From NCBI RefSeq assembly GCF_030272615.1, contig NC_081413.1, forward strand, positions 186,400,669 to 186,464,668: 64,000 bases of DNA, given 5' to 3'. The position numbers and the translations under genes were made by a program. Below, in pieces: positions 23,638-34,608 of this stretch. Source of the stretch: Cryptomeria japonica. Its lineage: Eukaryota; Streptophyta; Pinopsida; Cupressales; Cupressaceae. The notes below the pieces were generated by a model. That model saw nothing but the letters and a program-made list of their open reading frames with translations, was not told the origin of the DNA and did not search any database. Numbering within the stretch: the first letter of the stretch is position 1; every line of letters starts with the position of its first letter.

Positions 23638-24929
23638 CCCAAGATTGTCCTAAGAGTGTTGGATCTTCTTCCGAACCTACCTCTGAATGTCATGTTACAA
23701 CTCATCGAGGTAAAATTACTTTGCCAGGTGCTTCAAATAAAAACACTGCTTCTTCATCTACCAAACCTGAGTATGACCTTATAGAACAGTTAGGGAAGAC
23801 ACCCGCGCTCATCTCCATCCTTGAGCTCTTACGCATATCCCCCGCACATAAAGCTATTCTTGACAAAATCTTGAGAGAAACTGTAGTTCCTACTGATCTG
23901 AACGTGGACCAGTTTCAAGCCATGGTGGGATACCTTTCCATTCCACATTCCCTTACATTCACAGAAGCCGATGATGCCTCTATAAGTCAGCCACATAATG
24001 CACCATTACATATTGAAGCCTTCATACACAAACATCGAATAAAGCGAGTCCTGATAGATGGAGGAGCTGGTCTAAACATTTGTACATTGAGCACCATTAA
24101 ACAATTGGGATATTCTGATAAAGCTGTGAATTCAAAAAATCAAATCACCATCAAGGCATACGATGATGAAGAATGCTCATCCAAGGGCACGGTCACCTTA
24201 CCTCTAAGAGTTGGGCTAGTTACAAAGGATGTGGTTTGCCAAGTCTTGGATTTAGATCTCACTTATAATATATTGCTAGGACGTCCTTGGATTCATGAAA
24301 TGAGGGCAGTCCCATCGACATATCATCAATGCATTAAGTTTCCTCACAATGGAGTCGAGGTAACAGTTAACGGCGATCCTAATCCGTTCATATATTGTAA
24401 TAACTTGAGATCACATACTGAGACCATCATTCCCAGTAATCGTGAAGCTGTTTCTTCTTCGGCATACATTGATCCTGAGTCATTAAAACCTTCGACATCG
24501 AAACAAGGTGAACTTAAAGGCAAATTTCAGGACAAAGGCATGGGAGAATACACTTTAAATCAGACCATGTATTTACGACAAGTCATGAACTCTCCAAAAG
24601 AATATGGAAGGCCACATCCTAACAAGCAAACATTCATCATGACGCTCAAATGGGACCCTACTACCTTTCAAAGATGGGGCGAACTGGAAGAGGAAGGTTT
24701 ATACAAAATGCTCTACAAAGACATTGAAGATGACACACAAGATCAGATCAATATACCCTGTGAGAAATATGGCAAAGGCTTCAAGATTCTACAAAAATTT
24801 GGGTATGATAGAAAAAGCCCTCTTGGGTTACGCAAAGAAGGCGTTATGGAGCCCTTACAACCTGAATTGACTGTAAAAAGGGAACGCTCGAAGGGACTTG
24901 GTTTTCTAGACTTCCAAGATCCACACTAA
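23634..24929 (+). pseudogene. Ty3/Tat retropepsin with G-patch domain
   Basis: This segment is in a different frame from Gag and RT, so one 1-nt loss lies near 23630 and one 1-nt gain near 24927 (removing a T restores the downstream frame). The protease active site reads VLIDGGAGLN, Asp at 24057: D-G-G-A instead of the usual D-S-G-A. The flap region KAYDDEECSSKGTVTLPL and ILLGRPWIHEM follow. A G-patch domain ends the segment (about 24769-24920: GKGFKILQKFGY, then SKGLGF), a nucleic-acid-binding module known in some Ty3 polyproteins. Confidence 0.92.
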
Positions 24930-24930
24930 A

Positions 24931-27855
24931 AGGACAGAAGAGGCATCACAAATCAAAATTGCCAAAATTCAACAAGAGGATTGCTATTCCACAGACTCCA
25001 ATGAATGGGAATGGGGTTCAGACAAATCTTCCAGTGACTATGAGCTCACCGAGACATTCAGAGAGCTAGGTGAACCCACAGAAGAGGAGGAGTTTTATAA
25101 CAAATTCAGATTTGGTCAAGAAACAACCCATGAGGAGTCTACATAGTCCTTGTCTCAAGGTTCTAGGTTGAAATCACATAGGATGAGAACACCTATTCCG
25201 GAATGCGCTACTAGTGATGATAATTTGGACTCGCTTGCGATCGAGACTGATGAGGAGAGTGCCATCGATGACCTCGATAATTACCTTGACATACCTGAAT
25301 ATAACCACATCTTCACTCTTAGCCCTACTAACTTCGAAGACATTAACGGCCTTCCCCTTGTTCATCATCAACTCATTGACTGGGATAATGAAGGACCTGT
25401 ACAGTTGGATACATTCCAAAATGATGAAGCTTTTATTGATTATCTAGGCATATGAGATGACCTTCCCCTTGGGGACCATAAAGCAGGATACACCATAGAA
25501 CTCAATAGCGTGGCATATTTTGGTGAGGGTGTCGGACCTTCCAGTCGCAAAAATGTGAAAATAAGAACAAATCAAGGGTCTTATGGTGAAAACCACACTG
25601 TGGCGCTATCTGATTCCAAAAAAGTAAAAAGAAAGGACGTATCTGAGGGTGAAAACCTCTCTGAGGCACCCGAAGATGGAAGGCTCGACATTCTCCCAGC
25701 ATTATATGAGGAAAAATCATCCATGTTGGTAGAAGAAACTATCAAAACAAACATCGGTACAGAAGAGGTTCTGCACAACATATTCCTAGCTCAATCATTG
25801 ACAGAGTCCGAAAGGTCAAAATTCATAAGTTTCTTCAAAGAGCGACAAATCAACTTTGCATGGTCATACGCTGATATGCCCGGATTGGATTCGGATTTGG
25901 TAATGCATCATTTGATGGTCAAACCGGGGGTAAAACCAGTAAAACAGAAATTGAGAAAAATGCATCCACAAGTGGCATTACTAGTCAAAGCAGAGCTTGA
26001 GAAATTACTCGATGTTGGATTCATACGTCCAATTGATTATCCTAAATGGATCTCTAACTTGGTACCTGTCAGTAAACCAGATCGCAGCATCAGAATTTGC
26101 ACAGATTTCAGAGACATCAATAAAGCTTGTCCAAAGGATGACTTCCCATTACCAAACATTGACTTGATCGTTGATCTCACAGCAGGTCATGAAATGTTAT
26201 CATTGATGGATGGATTCTCTGGCTATAATCAGATAAGAATTGCACCCGAGGATCAACACAAAACATCATTCACTTGTCCTTGGGGAACTTTCTGTTGGAA
26301 TGTCATGCCCTTTGGGCTAAAAAATGCAGGTGCTACATATCAAAGAGCTATGACTACTATCTTTCATGATCTCATGCATATAACTGTGGAAGATTATGTT
26401 GATGACCTCTTGGTCAAATCAATAGACAGAAATACACACTTGGACATACTTTCAGTTGCCTTTGATCGGTTGGAAAAATACAAAGTTAGATTAAACCCTA
26501 AGAAATGTGTCTTTGGAGTAACCTCCGAAAAACTCCTAGGATTCATTGTATCCAAAAGAGGAATTGAAGCAGATCCAACAAAAGTCAAAGCTATCTTAGA
26601 AATGCAACCACCAAGAAATATCAGTCAACTTCGATCCTTACAAGGCAGACTCCAGTCCATACGAAGATTCATAGCACAACTGGCAGATGAGTGTAATCCT
26701 TTTCAGCACCTGCTCCATAAAAACATCAAATTCAAATGGGATGACAACTGTCAACAGGCTTTCCAGACACTCAAAGACTATCTCCAAAATCCACCAGTTT
26801 TGATGCCACCAATTCCAGATCAACCACTGCTACTATACGTATCAGCTACTCCAACAGCACTAGGGGCACTCTTAGCACAACAAATTGCTGGGGGCAAGGA
26901 AAAAGCAGTATACTATATCAGTCGCACATTGGTGGGATAGAGGCTAAACTACACACCAATTGAGCGCGCATGTCTCGCCGTGGTCTTTGCTTCACAAAAA
27001 TTATGACATTATATGCTCACTCATAAGACTAAGTTGGTTGCAAGAATTGATCCATTAAAATACCTTCTCAATAAAGCAACACTTACTGGACGATTGGCCA
27101 AATGGGTGATGATATTGAGTGAATTCGACATCGAGTATGTGGACAGAAAAGCAATAAAAGGACAAGCCATTGCAGATCAATTAGCAGATGCTCCCATGAT
27201 TGATGATGTTCCTCTAAATTCCGAATTTCCAGATGAATCCATTTTAACAATATCACATGCAAAGCCATGGCAACTGTATTTCGACAGCTCATACACACAG
27301 CATGGGGCAGGGGCTGGCATCCTCTTTATAACTCCTCAAGGGGATTCCATACCAAAATTGTACCACTTATCATTTCCTTGCACTAACAATATAGCAGAAT
27401 ATGAGGCATTAACAACAGGATTAAGAATTGTAGTTCAATGGAAGATCCAAGAACTTCATGTTTTTGGAGACTCCCAACTTGTTATCCGTCAAGCAACTGG
27501 TGATTATCAAACAAAAGATGAAAAGTTAATGCCTTATAAACAAATGGTGGATGATCTGAAACAACACTTTACAAAGATAGACTTTGAGCAGATACCAAGA
27601 GAGCAGAATCGCGCCGCAGATGCCATGGCTACAATTGCTTCATTGATTGATTTACCTCCAAACGAGACCCGCTATGAGTTCTTGGTGGATAACCTTTTAG
27701 TCCCTTCATATGAGATAATGCCTACTGAGATGATATGTGTTGTCGGTCCTGAATCCCAGTTATATGGTTCCATTTTCACATACCTACGAGACAATACTTT
27801 ACCTCTTGATCTATCAAATAACCAACATCGCACTTTCATTCGCCAATCCTCTTGA
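24931..27855 (+). pseudogene. Tat Pol: acidic linker, reverse transcriptase, RNase H, archaeal-type RNase H
   Basis: An acidic linker with stops at 25144-25146 and 25453-25455 leads to RT. RT motifs are IRICTDFRDINKACPKD, LMDGFSGYNQ, MPFGLKNAGATYQRAM and YVDD at 26395-26406. The first RNase H follows (LYVSATPTALGALLAQQ); its first catalytic Asp position is replaced, as is usual in Tat. TAG at 26938 and TGA at 27004 interrupt it. The second RNase H starts near 27260 with intact D-E-D-D positions: YFDSS, AEYEAL, FGDSQL and RAADAM. TGA at 27853-27855 ends the segment. It would copy element RNA into DNA. Confidence 0.95.
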
Positions 27856-29016
27856 TATGTCATTTTAGCTGATATCCTATACCGGCGAGGTCTAGATGGC
27901 ACTCTTCTTAGATGTCTAGAAAGTGACGAAGCTCAGATTGCGTTACGTGAAGTGCATGAAGGGATATGTGGTCCACATGCTAGTGGTCCTACCTTAGCCA
28001 AGAAACTCATCAGGACTGGATATTACTGGCCCAATATGGAAAAAGACTCATATTAGTTTGTCAAGAAATGTAAGCAATGTCAAATTCATGGAGACCTCAT
28101 ACATGCGCCAGCACAAGAACTACAACCACTTGCGTCTCCTTGGCCCTTTTGTCAGTGGGGACTCGATCTCATAGGCAAGATTCACCCTCCTTCCTCTAAT
28201 GGTCATAAATTCATTATCACTGCCACAGAGTATTTTACAAAATAGATTGAAGTCGTGCCTCTCACACAAGTTACTGGAAAACAAATTGCTACATTCATCC
28301 TTAACTATATCATTTGCCGATACGGTATTCCGGTTTCCATTATTACTGATAACGGGCGTCCCTTCAAAAATCAGGATGTTCGTGAACTCTGTGATCGCTT
28401 CCATATTTCCCATCGTTTCTCCACACCATATTACCCCCAAGGTAATGGCCAAGCTGAGGCGTCTAATAAAAAAATCCTTAAAATCCTCAAGAAGACCGTC
28501 GACGACGCTGGCCGTAATTGGCATATCCAACTCAATCCTGCACTCTGGGCCTACCGCACAAGCGTCCGTACACCTACAAGAGCTACACCCTATTCACTAG
28601 TCTATGGTTTTGAAGCCATCTTGCCTATTGAGGTCGAGTTACCCTCTTTACGGGTCTCTTTGCAAAACATCATCACTGATGAAGATTACAGAGTCTCTCG
28701 CTTACAAGAACTAGAACTGCTGGATGAACGGAGACAAACTGCTTTTAATCATCTCAAGGCTTACCAACAATGAATGAGTCGCAGCTACAATCACAAGGTC
28801 AAGCCTCGCACATTTGAGGTAGGTGACTTGGTTCTCAGAGAAAACCCCAAGAATCAGCAAGACAGAGAGAAGAAGGGCAAGTTTGAACCAAACTAGCTTG
28901 GTCTTTACATTATTACATCAGTATATGGCTCTGGGGCATATCAGCTCTCAACTACAGAAGGTGAACCTTTGGAGGATCCTATCAACAGCATGCACCTTCG
29001 CAGATTTTACACATAG
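27856..29016 (+). pseudogene. Tat integrase, four nonsense codons
   Basis: The zinc-binding HHCC region includes HEGICGPH and CKQCQIH, preceded by the conserved GYYWPNM. The core has WGLDLIG (Asp), ITDNGRPF (Asp) and QAEASNKK (Glu), so the D-D-E triad is intact by residue. Stops at 28054 (Gln expected), 28243 (Trp expected), 28771 (Arg expected) and 28894 (Trp expected) break it. The C-terminal part carries GDLVLRE, the usual GPY/F-region start, and stops at 29014-29016. There is no chromodomain. Confidence 0.94.
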
Positions 29017-30646
29017 CTCTTCAGAGTATCCTAATTCAAAAATACAAAAAAATTATAAAACAAAAAAATCGTTACTTGGTGAAAACCTGGCAAACAGGCG
29101 CCTTGTGACACAAAAAATATTGAAAAATCAAAAAAGTAAAGAGAAATAATTTCGTCCAACGGTGAAAACCACTTCGGTGGTGCCCTGGGCAAGTACCATG
29201 GTGAAAACTAGGTCACCAGCGCCATGTGTAGAAACATTGCTCCTCCCTCCTTCAGGATTCTCTTCATCATTTCACTTTGCACACACTCACAACCTACATA
29301 TCCATAATAAACTTACCCATTCCCATCATGGCTTGTTATTGATCTACCCAAGATTGGTTATCCATTCATAATAAACATCCCTTTTCACATCCCTTTCCAT
29401 CCATAACAAATCAGACCCTATCTGTGGCTAAGACAAATCCTACGTCTAGTGATGGGTGTGGAACTGAGAACATCACATGTTTTGAGGAGTATAGTTTCTT
29501 CCAGCTTCCTTCAGTCTATTCGCGCACAATCCGCAATAAAGCAAAATTTGCATCACAGATCCGCAATAAAGTTTCATCTTCTCCGCAATAAAGTATCAGT
29601 TTCATGGATTCAGTCAGTTTCAGATGAGACACAGCAGCAACAATGGGCTTCAACAAATCAAATATTTCAACAGACTCAGACAACATTATGGTTCAATGCT
29701 ATCTATCCTTTCTATGAAAGTGAACATTGTGACCACAATAAAATAAGACTTATACAAGTGACAAGAGACACTAAACTTGAGGACTACAGTGGATGTTGGT
29801 GTCGAGTCTTGGTTTTCTTTTGATTTCATCTTTTTTGGTGACATGTCTTTTAGCTTTTCCGGGATGTCTTTGACTAGAGATTCTATCTCCAGGATGTCTT
29901 TGACTAGAAAGGCGAGGATGGGGTATCATCACCTATTAGTATTTGCTGTCTATGGATTGTCTTTTAGTAATGCTATGACTTGTCCAAGGATATGAGGACA
30001 CTGTGAGTCTAGTATGAACTGGGGCATTCCTTGTTTGCGACTGTCTTATCTCCATGCAAACAGGTACAATGACTTTCTGGGTTGAACATATGCCTCGATT
30101 GTCATAACCTACTTGCCATAATAAAGCTCAATGATGATAACGCACAAGAAGCTCTTTCACGTTCATATCTTCTGTCTTCCATCCCCCTTTCTTGATTGAC
30201 TTCCATCGTCCTTCTCGAGTCCGCGTAGCCTGCTATCACATGACTGAGTATAATGACACACCAAAAACATTTGCATTTCATGTAGCTGCACCTACATTAC
30301 TGCATCACATCCTGCACACAACACCTGTTAGCACAATTTACATTTGCATTATCATATTCATATGCATTATATACATTTACATTTGCATTGGCATAACATT
30401 TTACAACATAAAAGAACAAAAATATTGCATTACATACATATTTGCATCCATATCATAAGCATCACATAAGAACATCTCATCACATAGGTACACATGCATA
30501 TAGCTGCCGCAAAGATGAATCATCTCATATATATAATCAAAAGTGTCATGATACAATGATGTCAAAATCATATGGCTACAATCACCCGCAGGTGTCTACA
30601 ATACAAAAGAATGGTACAACACTGATACAATGGGAGCCCTCTAAGG
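29017..30646 (+). other. 3' untranslated region of the Tat element
   Basis: There is no ORF with domain content. GGTGAAAACC-type blocks followed by GGCGCC or AGCGCC occur at about 29069, 29160 and 29200. CCGCAATAAA is repeated at 29531-29540, 29561-29570 and 29583-29592. GGATGTCTTTGACTAGA is repeated at about 29861 and 29891. A stretch of CATTTGCATTATAT words fills 30300-30480. Confidence 0.65.
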
Positions 30647-32639
30647 CTATGATGAACTCCCTCCCTCGGAGCCGCCTGGCCTCGATGGAACTTGAGCCCC
30701 TGAAGGACCCACCCCAGGATCATCCCGCCTGCCCCCTCTATCTGGTGGTGGTGGAGGACCCATGACCCCACCGCTAGATGCCTGCCTCCTCCGACTCCCT
30801 CCCGTAGCTGTCGCTGTGCGCGACGGTCTATGGAAGCTCCTCGCCCGCTGATCTGCTGGCACTGCACCATAGTAGAGGTCCCTCCAGTATCCAATCTCCT
30901 CTCCTGCCCGCAGGACATATGCATAGCCTGCCCCTATGTCCTCTGCCGCCTGCCTCCTTGCCCTCAGCGCTGTCTCAGCCTCTGTGTAGTGCTGAATTGC
31001 CTGATCTCTCTCCCGCTCAGTATCCCTGAGCCTCATCCTGAGTCGGTCTCTCTCCCTCTCCAACTCCTGTATCTCATCTGCCTGACCCTGGCAGATCTCC
31101 CTGAGCTCAATCAGCTCGTCCTCCTCTGGATCCCTACCCTCTGCCTCGGCCTGTGGCTCTCCCTCTGCAAGTGCCTGCCCCTGTATCGGTACCTGTACTG
31201 GTGCTTGTACGGGTACCTGTCTCTGTGCATGCCTCTATCCCTGCACCTGTCCCTGTCCCTGTCTCTGCCTGGGATCCCGTGCTGCTGGTACCTGTAGGGG
31301 TAATCCACCGTGACCCCTCACCACCCGAGCCTGCCGCTCCTCTCCACCCTCTCTCCGAGGTGCAACTCGCCTCTCTCCCACTACTCCCCTCCGCCTCCGT
31401 CGGCCTCTACCCCCATCACCTCTACCATCATCATCATCATCTCCTCCTCCATCTCCGTCCAATAGCTCCCCTGGATCTGTCAGTCGTGGGAATGGATGCT
31501 CCACCCAATATGCTGAATACTCAGCATCCATCCCAGCATCATCAACCTCTGGCCACATATCCCAGGGTAGGGGTAACACCTCTGCTAGCTGAGTGACCGC
31601 CTGATCATATGACAATAATGGCCCAAACTGCGCCTGATCCCTAACTATACGGGCATACATACCCGAGCCTCGTGGCATCCTCTGGATCCTGCCATATTGC
31701 CTGCATACCCTGTCCACAAGCTGCCTCTCTAAAACATAGGGCGTCCGCCCAATCAGGTACCTGCTCCGGAAGGTGTAGGGTAGCTCCACTGCGTCATCCT
31801 CCCACTCCTCACATCCTAGATACGGTCTCCAGATGACTACATCAATATCATCCAGCACTCGCCGCCAATGCTCTAACTTGCCAATCCACAGCTGGGAGGT
31901 GATCATATCGTACAAGTGAACAAAACTGCGTCCATGTCCCCTGCCTCGGAAGTGAATCGGCCTTGTCACTGGCAGATGCTCATAAGCCCAAACCTGCAAT
32001 AGTGTCACCCCGCAACCCAATCCCACTGACCCATGGTATACAAACTGATGAAGCTCATAGTACAGGTGGGCTAATACACATGGTCCCCAGGCGTATCTGG
32101 TATGCTGTGTCATCAGCGTCTCCAGTGCTCCACCCCAGCCCACTGCCAATCCCCGTGTCGCCCTATCTGGACACAGGAAACCACTGATAGCTCCTCCGAT
32201 CATAGCTGACAACGCTAACCCTGTGGCTGTCATGGTGTCCCATGTCACATGACCAGCCCTCATCTCTAGGCCGGGATCCTGAAACACCCGTCTCAGTGCC
32301 TCTCTGTCACCATCTCGATCATATGGAATCAACTCTCCATCAATTGGTATCCACAGAATCCTGTAGACATCCTCAAGGGTGATTGTCATCTCACCCATCG
32401 GCAAATGGAACGTGCATGTCTCCGAGTGCCATCTCTCAGCCAGCGCAGTCAGCAAACCCATGTTTGCCCGAAACTCAGGCACATACAATATATGTCTCAA
32501 ACCCATCTCCTCGATGGTAGCTCTATCCTGAAACGACAACTCAGGTCACAATCTCTGTGTCGATGGGAATCTCTCCCGTGACTCCAGCATAGGCAAGTAC
32601 TCCTGCAGTCAAACAACTCAATCATGTCAGTTATAGTGG

Positions 32640-32915
32640 CATTCACTATTTATCACAAAATGCTACTCTTTTATCTAAATGCATATGGTTATCTATCCTA
32701 GTGACACTCACTGTTCATCACAAAGTGTTACTTCTATTCTAGTAGTACTCCCTGTTCATCACAAAGTACTATGTGTGTGACATTCCCTGTTCATCACAAA
32801 GTGTTACTCATATTTTGCACTCCCTGTTCATCACAAAGTGCTGCTCATACTTTGGGGTACTCCCTGTTCATCACAAAGTACTCTATCTTGGTACTCACTG
32901 TTCATCACAAAGTGC
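32640..32915. repeat. Seven copies of CCCTGTTCATCACAAAGTG
   Basis: The motif recurs at about 32645, 32706, 32747, 32780, 32820, 32861 and 32891, with spacers of 10-40 bp and weakest matches at the ends. A partial copy (GTTCATCACAGA) lies near 32991. It sits in the acceptor-proximal half of the PMD intron. Confidence 0.88.
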
Positions 32916-33048
32916 CTTGATCTATCCTAGTCTTCTTAGAGGACCTGCTTGAGCGTATCCTCTCAGCAGCTTATCCAATCGACAGCGTATGTTCATCACA
33001 GACCTGCCGATTTGACCTCGAAGACCAAAACTTGCATTTTTCAACACA

Positions 33049-33297
33049 AACGCGCTTGACTGACGCAAACGCGCCTACAAACTGCACAAGCGCGCCTGAA
33101 ACACACAGACGTGCCTGTAGGACATAGACGTGCCTAGGTTGTGCATAAATGCGACTACACATCGCAGACGCCCCTGCACAACGTAGACGCGCCCGCATTC
33201 GACGCAAACATGGTTCCAGACATAGACGTGCCTGGCACCGACACAGACGCGCCTGTCGGACACAGACGCACCTGGCACCGACGCAGACGCGGTTGCA
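33049..33297 (-). repeat. CGCGTCTGTGT array, inverted relative to the leader
   Basis: About a dozen copies of ACACAGACGCG-type words on the plus strand, for example near 33238 and 33258, are the reverse complement of the leader motif. They occupy the donor-proximal half of the PMD intron. The 127-codon frame across them is a repeat by-product. Confidence 0.85.
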
Positions 33298-33565
33298 CGA
33301 TTTTAAACTTTTTTGTACTCTATTCCTAAGCGCATTTATTGCTCTAACTAGCATGCATTAATGACAACAATAAATGCATCAAAGTACGAGGAGGCTTGGT
33401 GGTACTTACCGGCTCTCCTGCCTCTGCTGGCCTCTGAAATCGTCGAACGCGGTTGAATCTGTGAACCAAAGCCATCGCTGCTGACTGCTGCTGCTCTATT
33501 CTTGCTCTGCACTCTGATCTCGTGGATGTGTAGATGACAATGAGGATGTCTTTTGCCCATGGTCT

Positions 33566-33573
33566 ATCTTATA
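33566..33573 (-). promoter_or_regulatory. TATA box of the PMD gene
   Basis: The minus strand reads CTATAAGATAG about 90 bases upstream of the exon 1 ATG at 33475. This is a good plant TATA context and lies outside the LTR, so the gene may have its own promoter. Confidence 0.6.
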
Positions 33574-33799
33574 GACTACCCCTTAGCCTTCATTTTCCGA
33601 ATCAGTCTTCATTATCCCGTGACTTTGTCACTTTATCCAGTCAGTCCGTTCTATCCCGTCTTTCTTATCGAGAGATTGTCTGCAATCTTTTCATACATTT
33701 TCATCCAATCTCTCGAGGGGGCATATCATTCCCATGCTGGGGCAACTCTGTATCCGTTCATCTTATCTTCTTTGAAACAACGCGACAAACCGCATTGTC

Positions 33800-33815
33800 T
33801 CAAAGAGGGGCAAAA
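33800..33815 (+). promoter_or_regulatory. Polypurine tract of the Tat element
   Basis: CAAAGAGGGGCAAAA lies directly before the 3' LTR start TGTAGACACC. Confidence 0.9.
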
Positions 33816-34608
33816 TGTAGACACCTAAAATTGTCATGTCTAATTAAATAAATATTTTATTTATTTAATTATTTAAGCCTAATTCTTCTATTAATTAAAT
33901 AAATCCTTATTTATTTAATTAATTCATTTATCCTCTTCTAGCCTTATTTCTCATTTAAATAAATACATTTATTTATTTAAATTATCCTTTTCCTAAATTA
34001 AATAAATATTTTATTTATTTAATTGATCCCACTTCTTCTATTAATTAAATAAATATTTATTTATTTAATTAATTCATTAACCTTTTTCTACACATGACAC
34101 ATGTCATTCATCTCTTAATTCATACACTACCTACCCCTCTCATTATTTTATTATTTCTTCTACCTACCCTCTAATCATAGCCGACCTCCTTTTACACCTC
34201 TCAATCTTATCCCTCCATTTCATATTGTGTCTTCTATTTAAGGAGATGCCTTCTTCATTATCAAACCCTAATGAAGCATTCTAATCACTCAGCCTAATCG
34301 ACAATTGGGAGGACTTGACTACACTACGATCCTACTTGCAACCACATTCCGTTCTTTGTTGAGCTCTTGTGCATATAAAATCTGAGAGCAAATATATCAA
34401 GCAAGATCAATGGAGATAGGAAGAATGGAGATCAAAACCCTATTGGACATGTGATGGTATAATCTTTGTGATTTCATGTGATTTGCATTGTCTTAGGTAA
34501 TCTTCATATGTTATGGTGGATCTTTGTTGATTGTTAGGCTAGGGTTTTGTGGTTGAATTCATTTAGTCTTTCAATATTGTTATTATTGTTATCCATTTTC
34601 ACCATACA
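33816..34608 (+). repeat. 3' LTR (793 bp)
   Basis: It is the same length as the 5' LTR, with one substitution (T at 33873 against C at 18387). It ends CCATACA and is followed by cccattattcc, the resumed TNP2 exon. Confidence 0.96.

Larger units (their letters stand above)
32603..33409 (-). other. Intron of the antisense PMD gene
   Basis: The 807-nt interval has a GTAAGT donor and a TTTGACTGCAG acceptor on the minus strand. Both ends are phase 0, so the exons join in frame. It holds two repeat arrays and no conserved coding sequence. Because the gene is antisense to the element's RNA, its splice signals are not read when the element is transcribed, so the intron can survive retrotransposition. 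Confidence 0.75.
30647..33475 (-). pseudogene. Plant mobile domain (PMD) gene, two exons, antisense in the retrotransposon
   Basis: Exon 1 (33475-33410) encodes 22 residues from ATG and ends at CCG/GTAAGTACC. Exon 2 (32602-30647) follows TTTGACTGCAG in the same phase. Exon 2 carries a PMD: TFHLPMGEMTITLEDVYRI, PIDGELI, then RYAWGPCVLAHLYYELH and GVTLLQVWAYEHLP. After the domain come an Asp/Arg-rich linker, a Gln/Val/Pro stretch, a coiled coil (ERERDRLRMRLRDTERERDQ) and a Pro/Gly/Ser-rich tail. TGA (32546-32548) and TAG (31235-31237) break exon 2 and fit CGA-to-TGA and CAG-to-TAG. Codons are GC-rich, unlike the gag-pol. Arabidopsis PMD proteins (MAIN, MAIL1) act in the nucleus in gene and transposon silencing. 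The role here is inferred at most. Confidence 0.87.
18330..34608 (+). mobile_element. Young Ty3 retrotransposon, Tat type, 16,279 bp, with antisense PMD gene
   Basis: The two LTRs are each 793 bp and differ at one base (C at 18387, T at 33873). The order is LTR, PBS, 2.3-kb leader with repeat arrays, Gag, protease plus G-patch, RT, RNase H, second RNase H, integrase, 3' region with an antisense gene, PPT and LTR. The dual RNase H before integrase is the mark of the Tat lineage. The target was TNP2 exon 3. No clean 5-bp duplication remains: attcc on the left is followed on the right by cccat. At least 13 nonsense codons make this copy coding-dead. Confidence 0.95.

Noticed and set aside
31153-31596. 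Plus-strand Pro/Val/Leu-rich frames over the PMD gene
   Set aside because: They are shadows of the GC-rich minus-strand exon, with no domain content.
33348-33560. Minus-strand 70-codon frame starting at 33560 as the PMD start
   Set aside because: The frame is not in phase with exon 2 after splicing. The ATG at 33475 gives a continuous frame through the GTAAGT donor.
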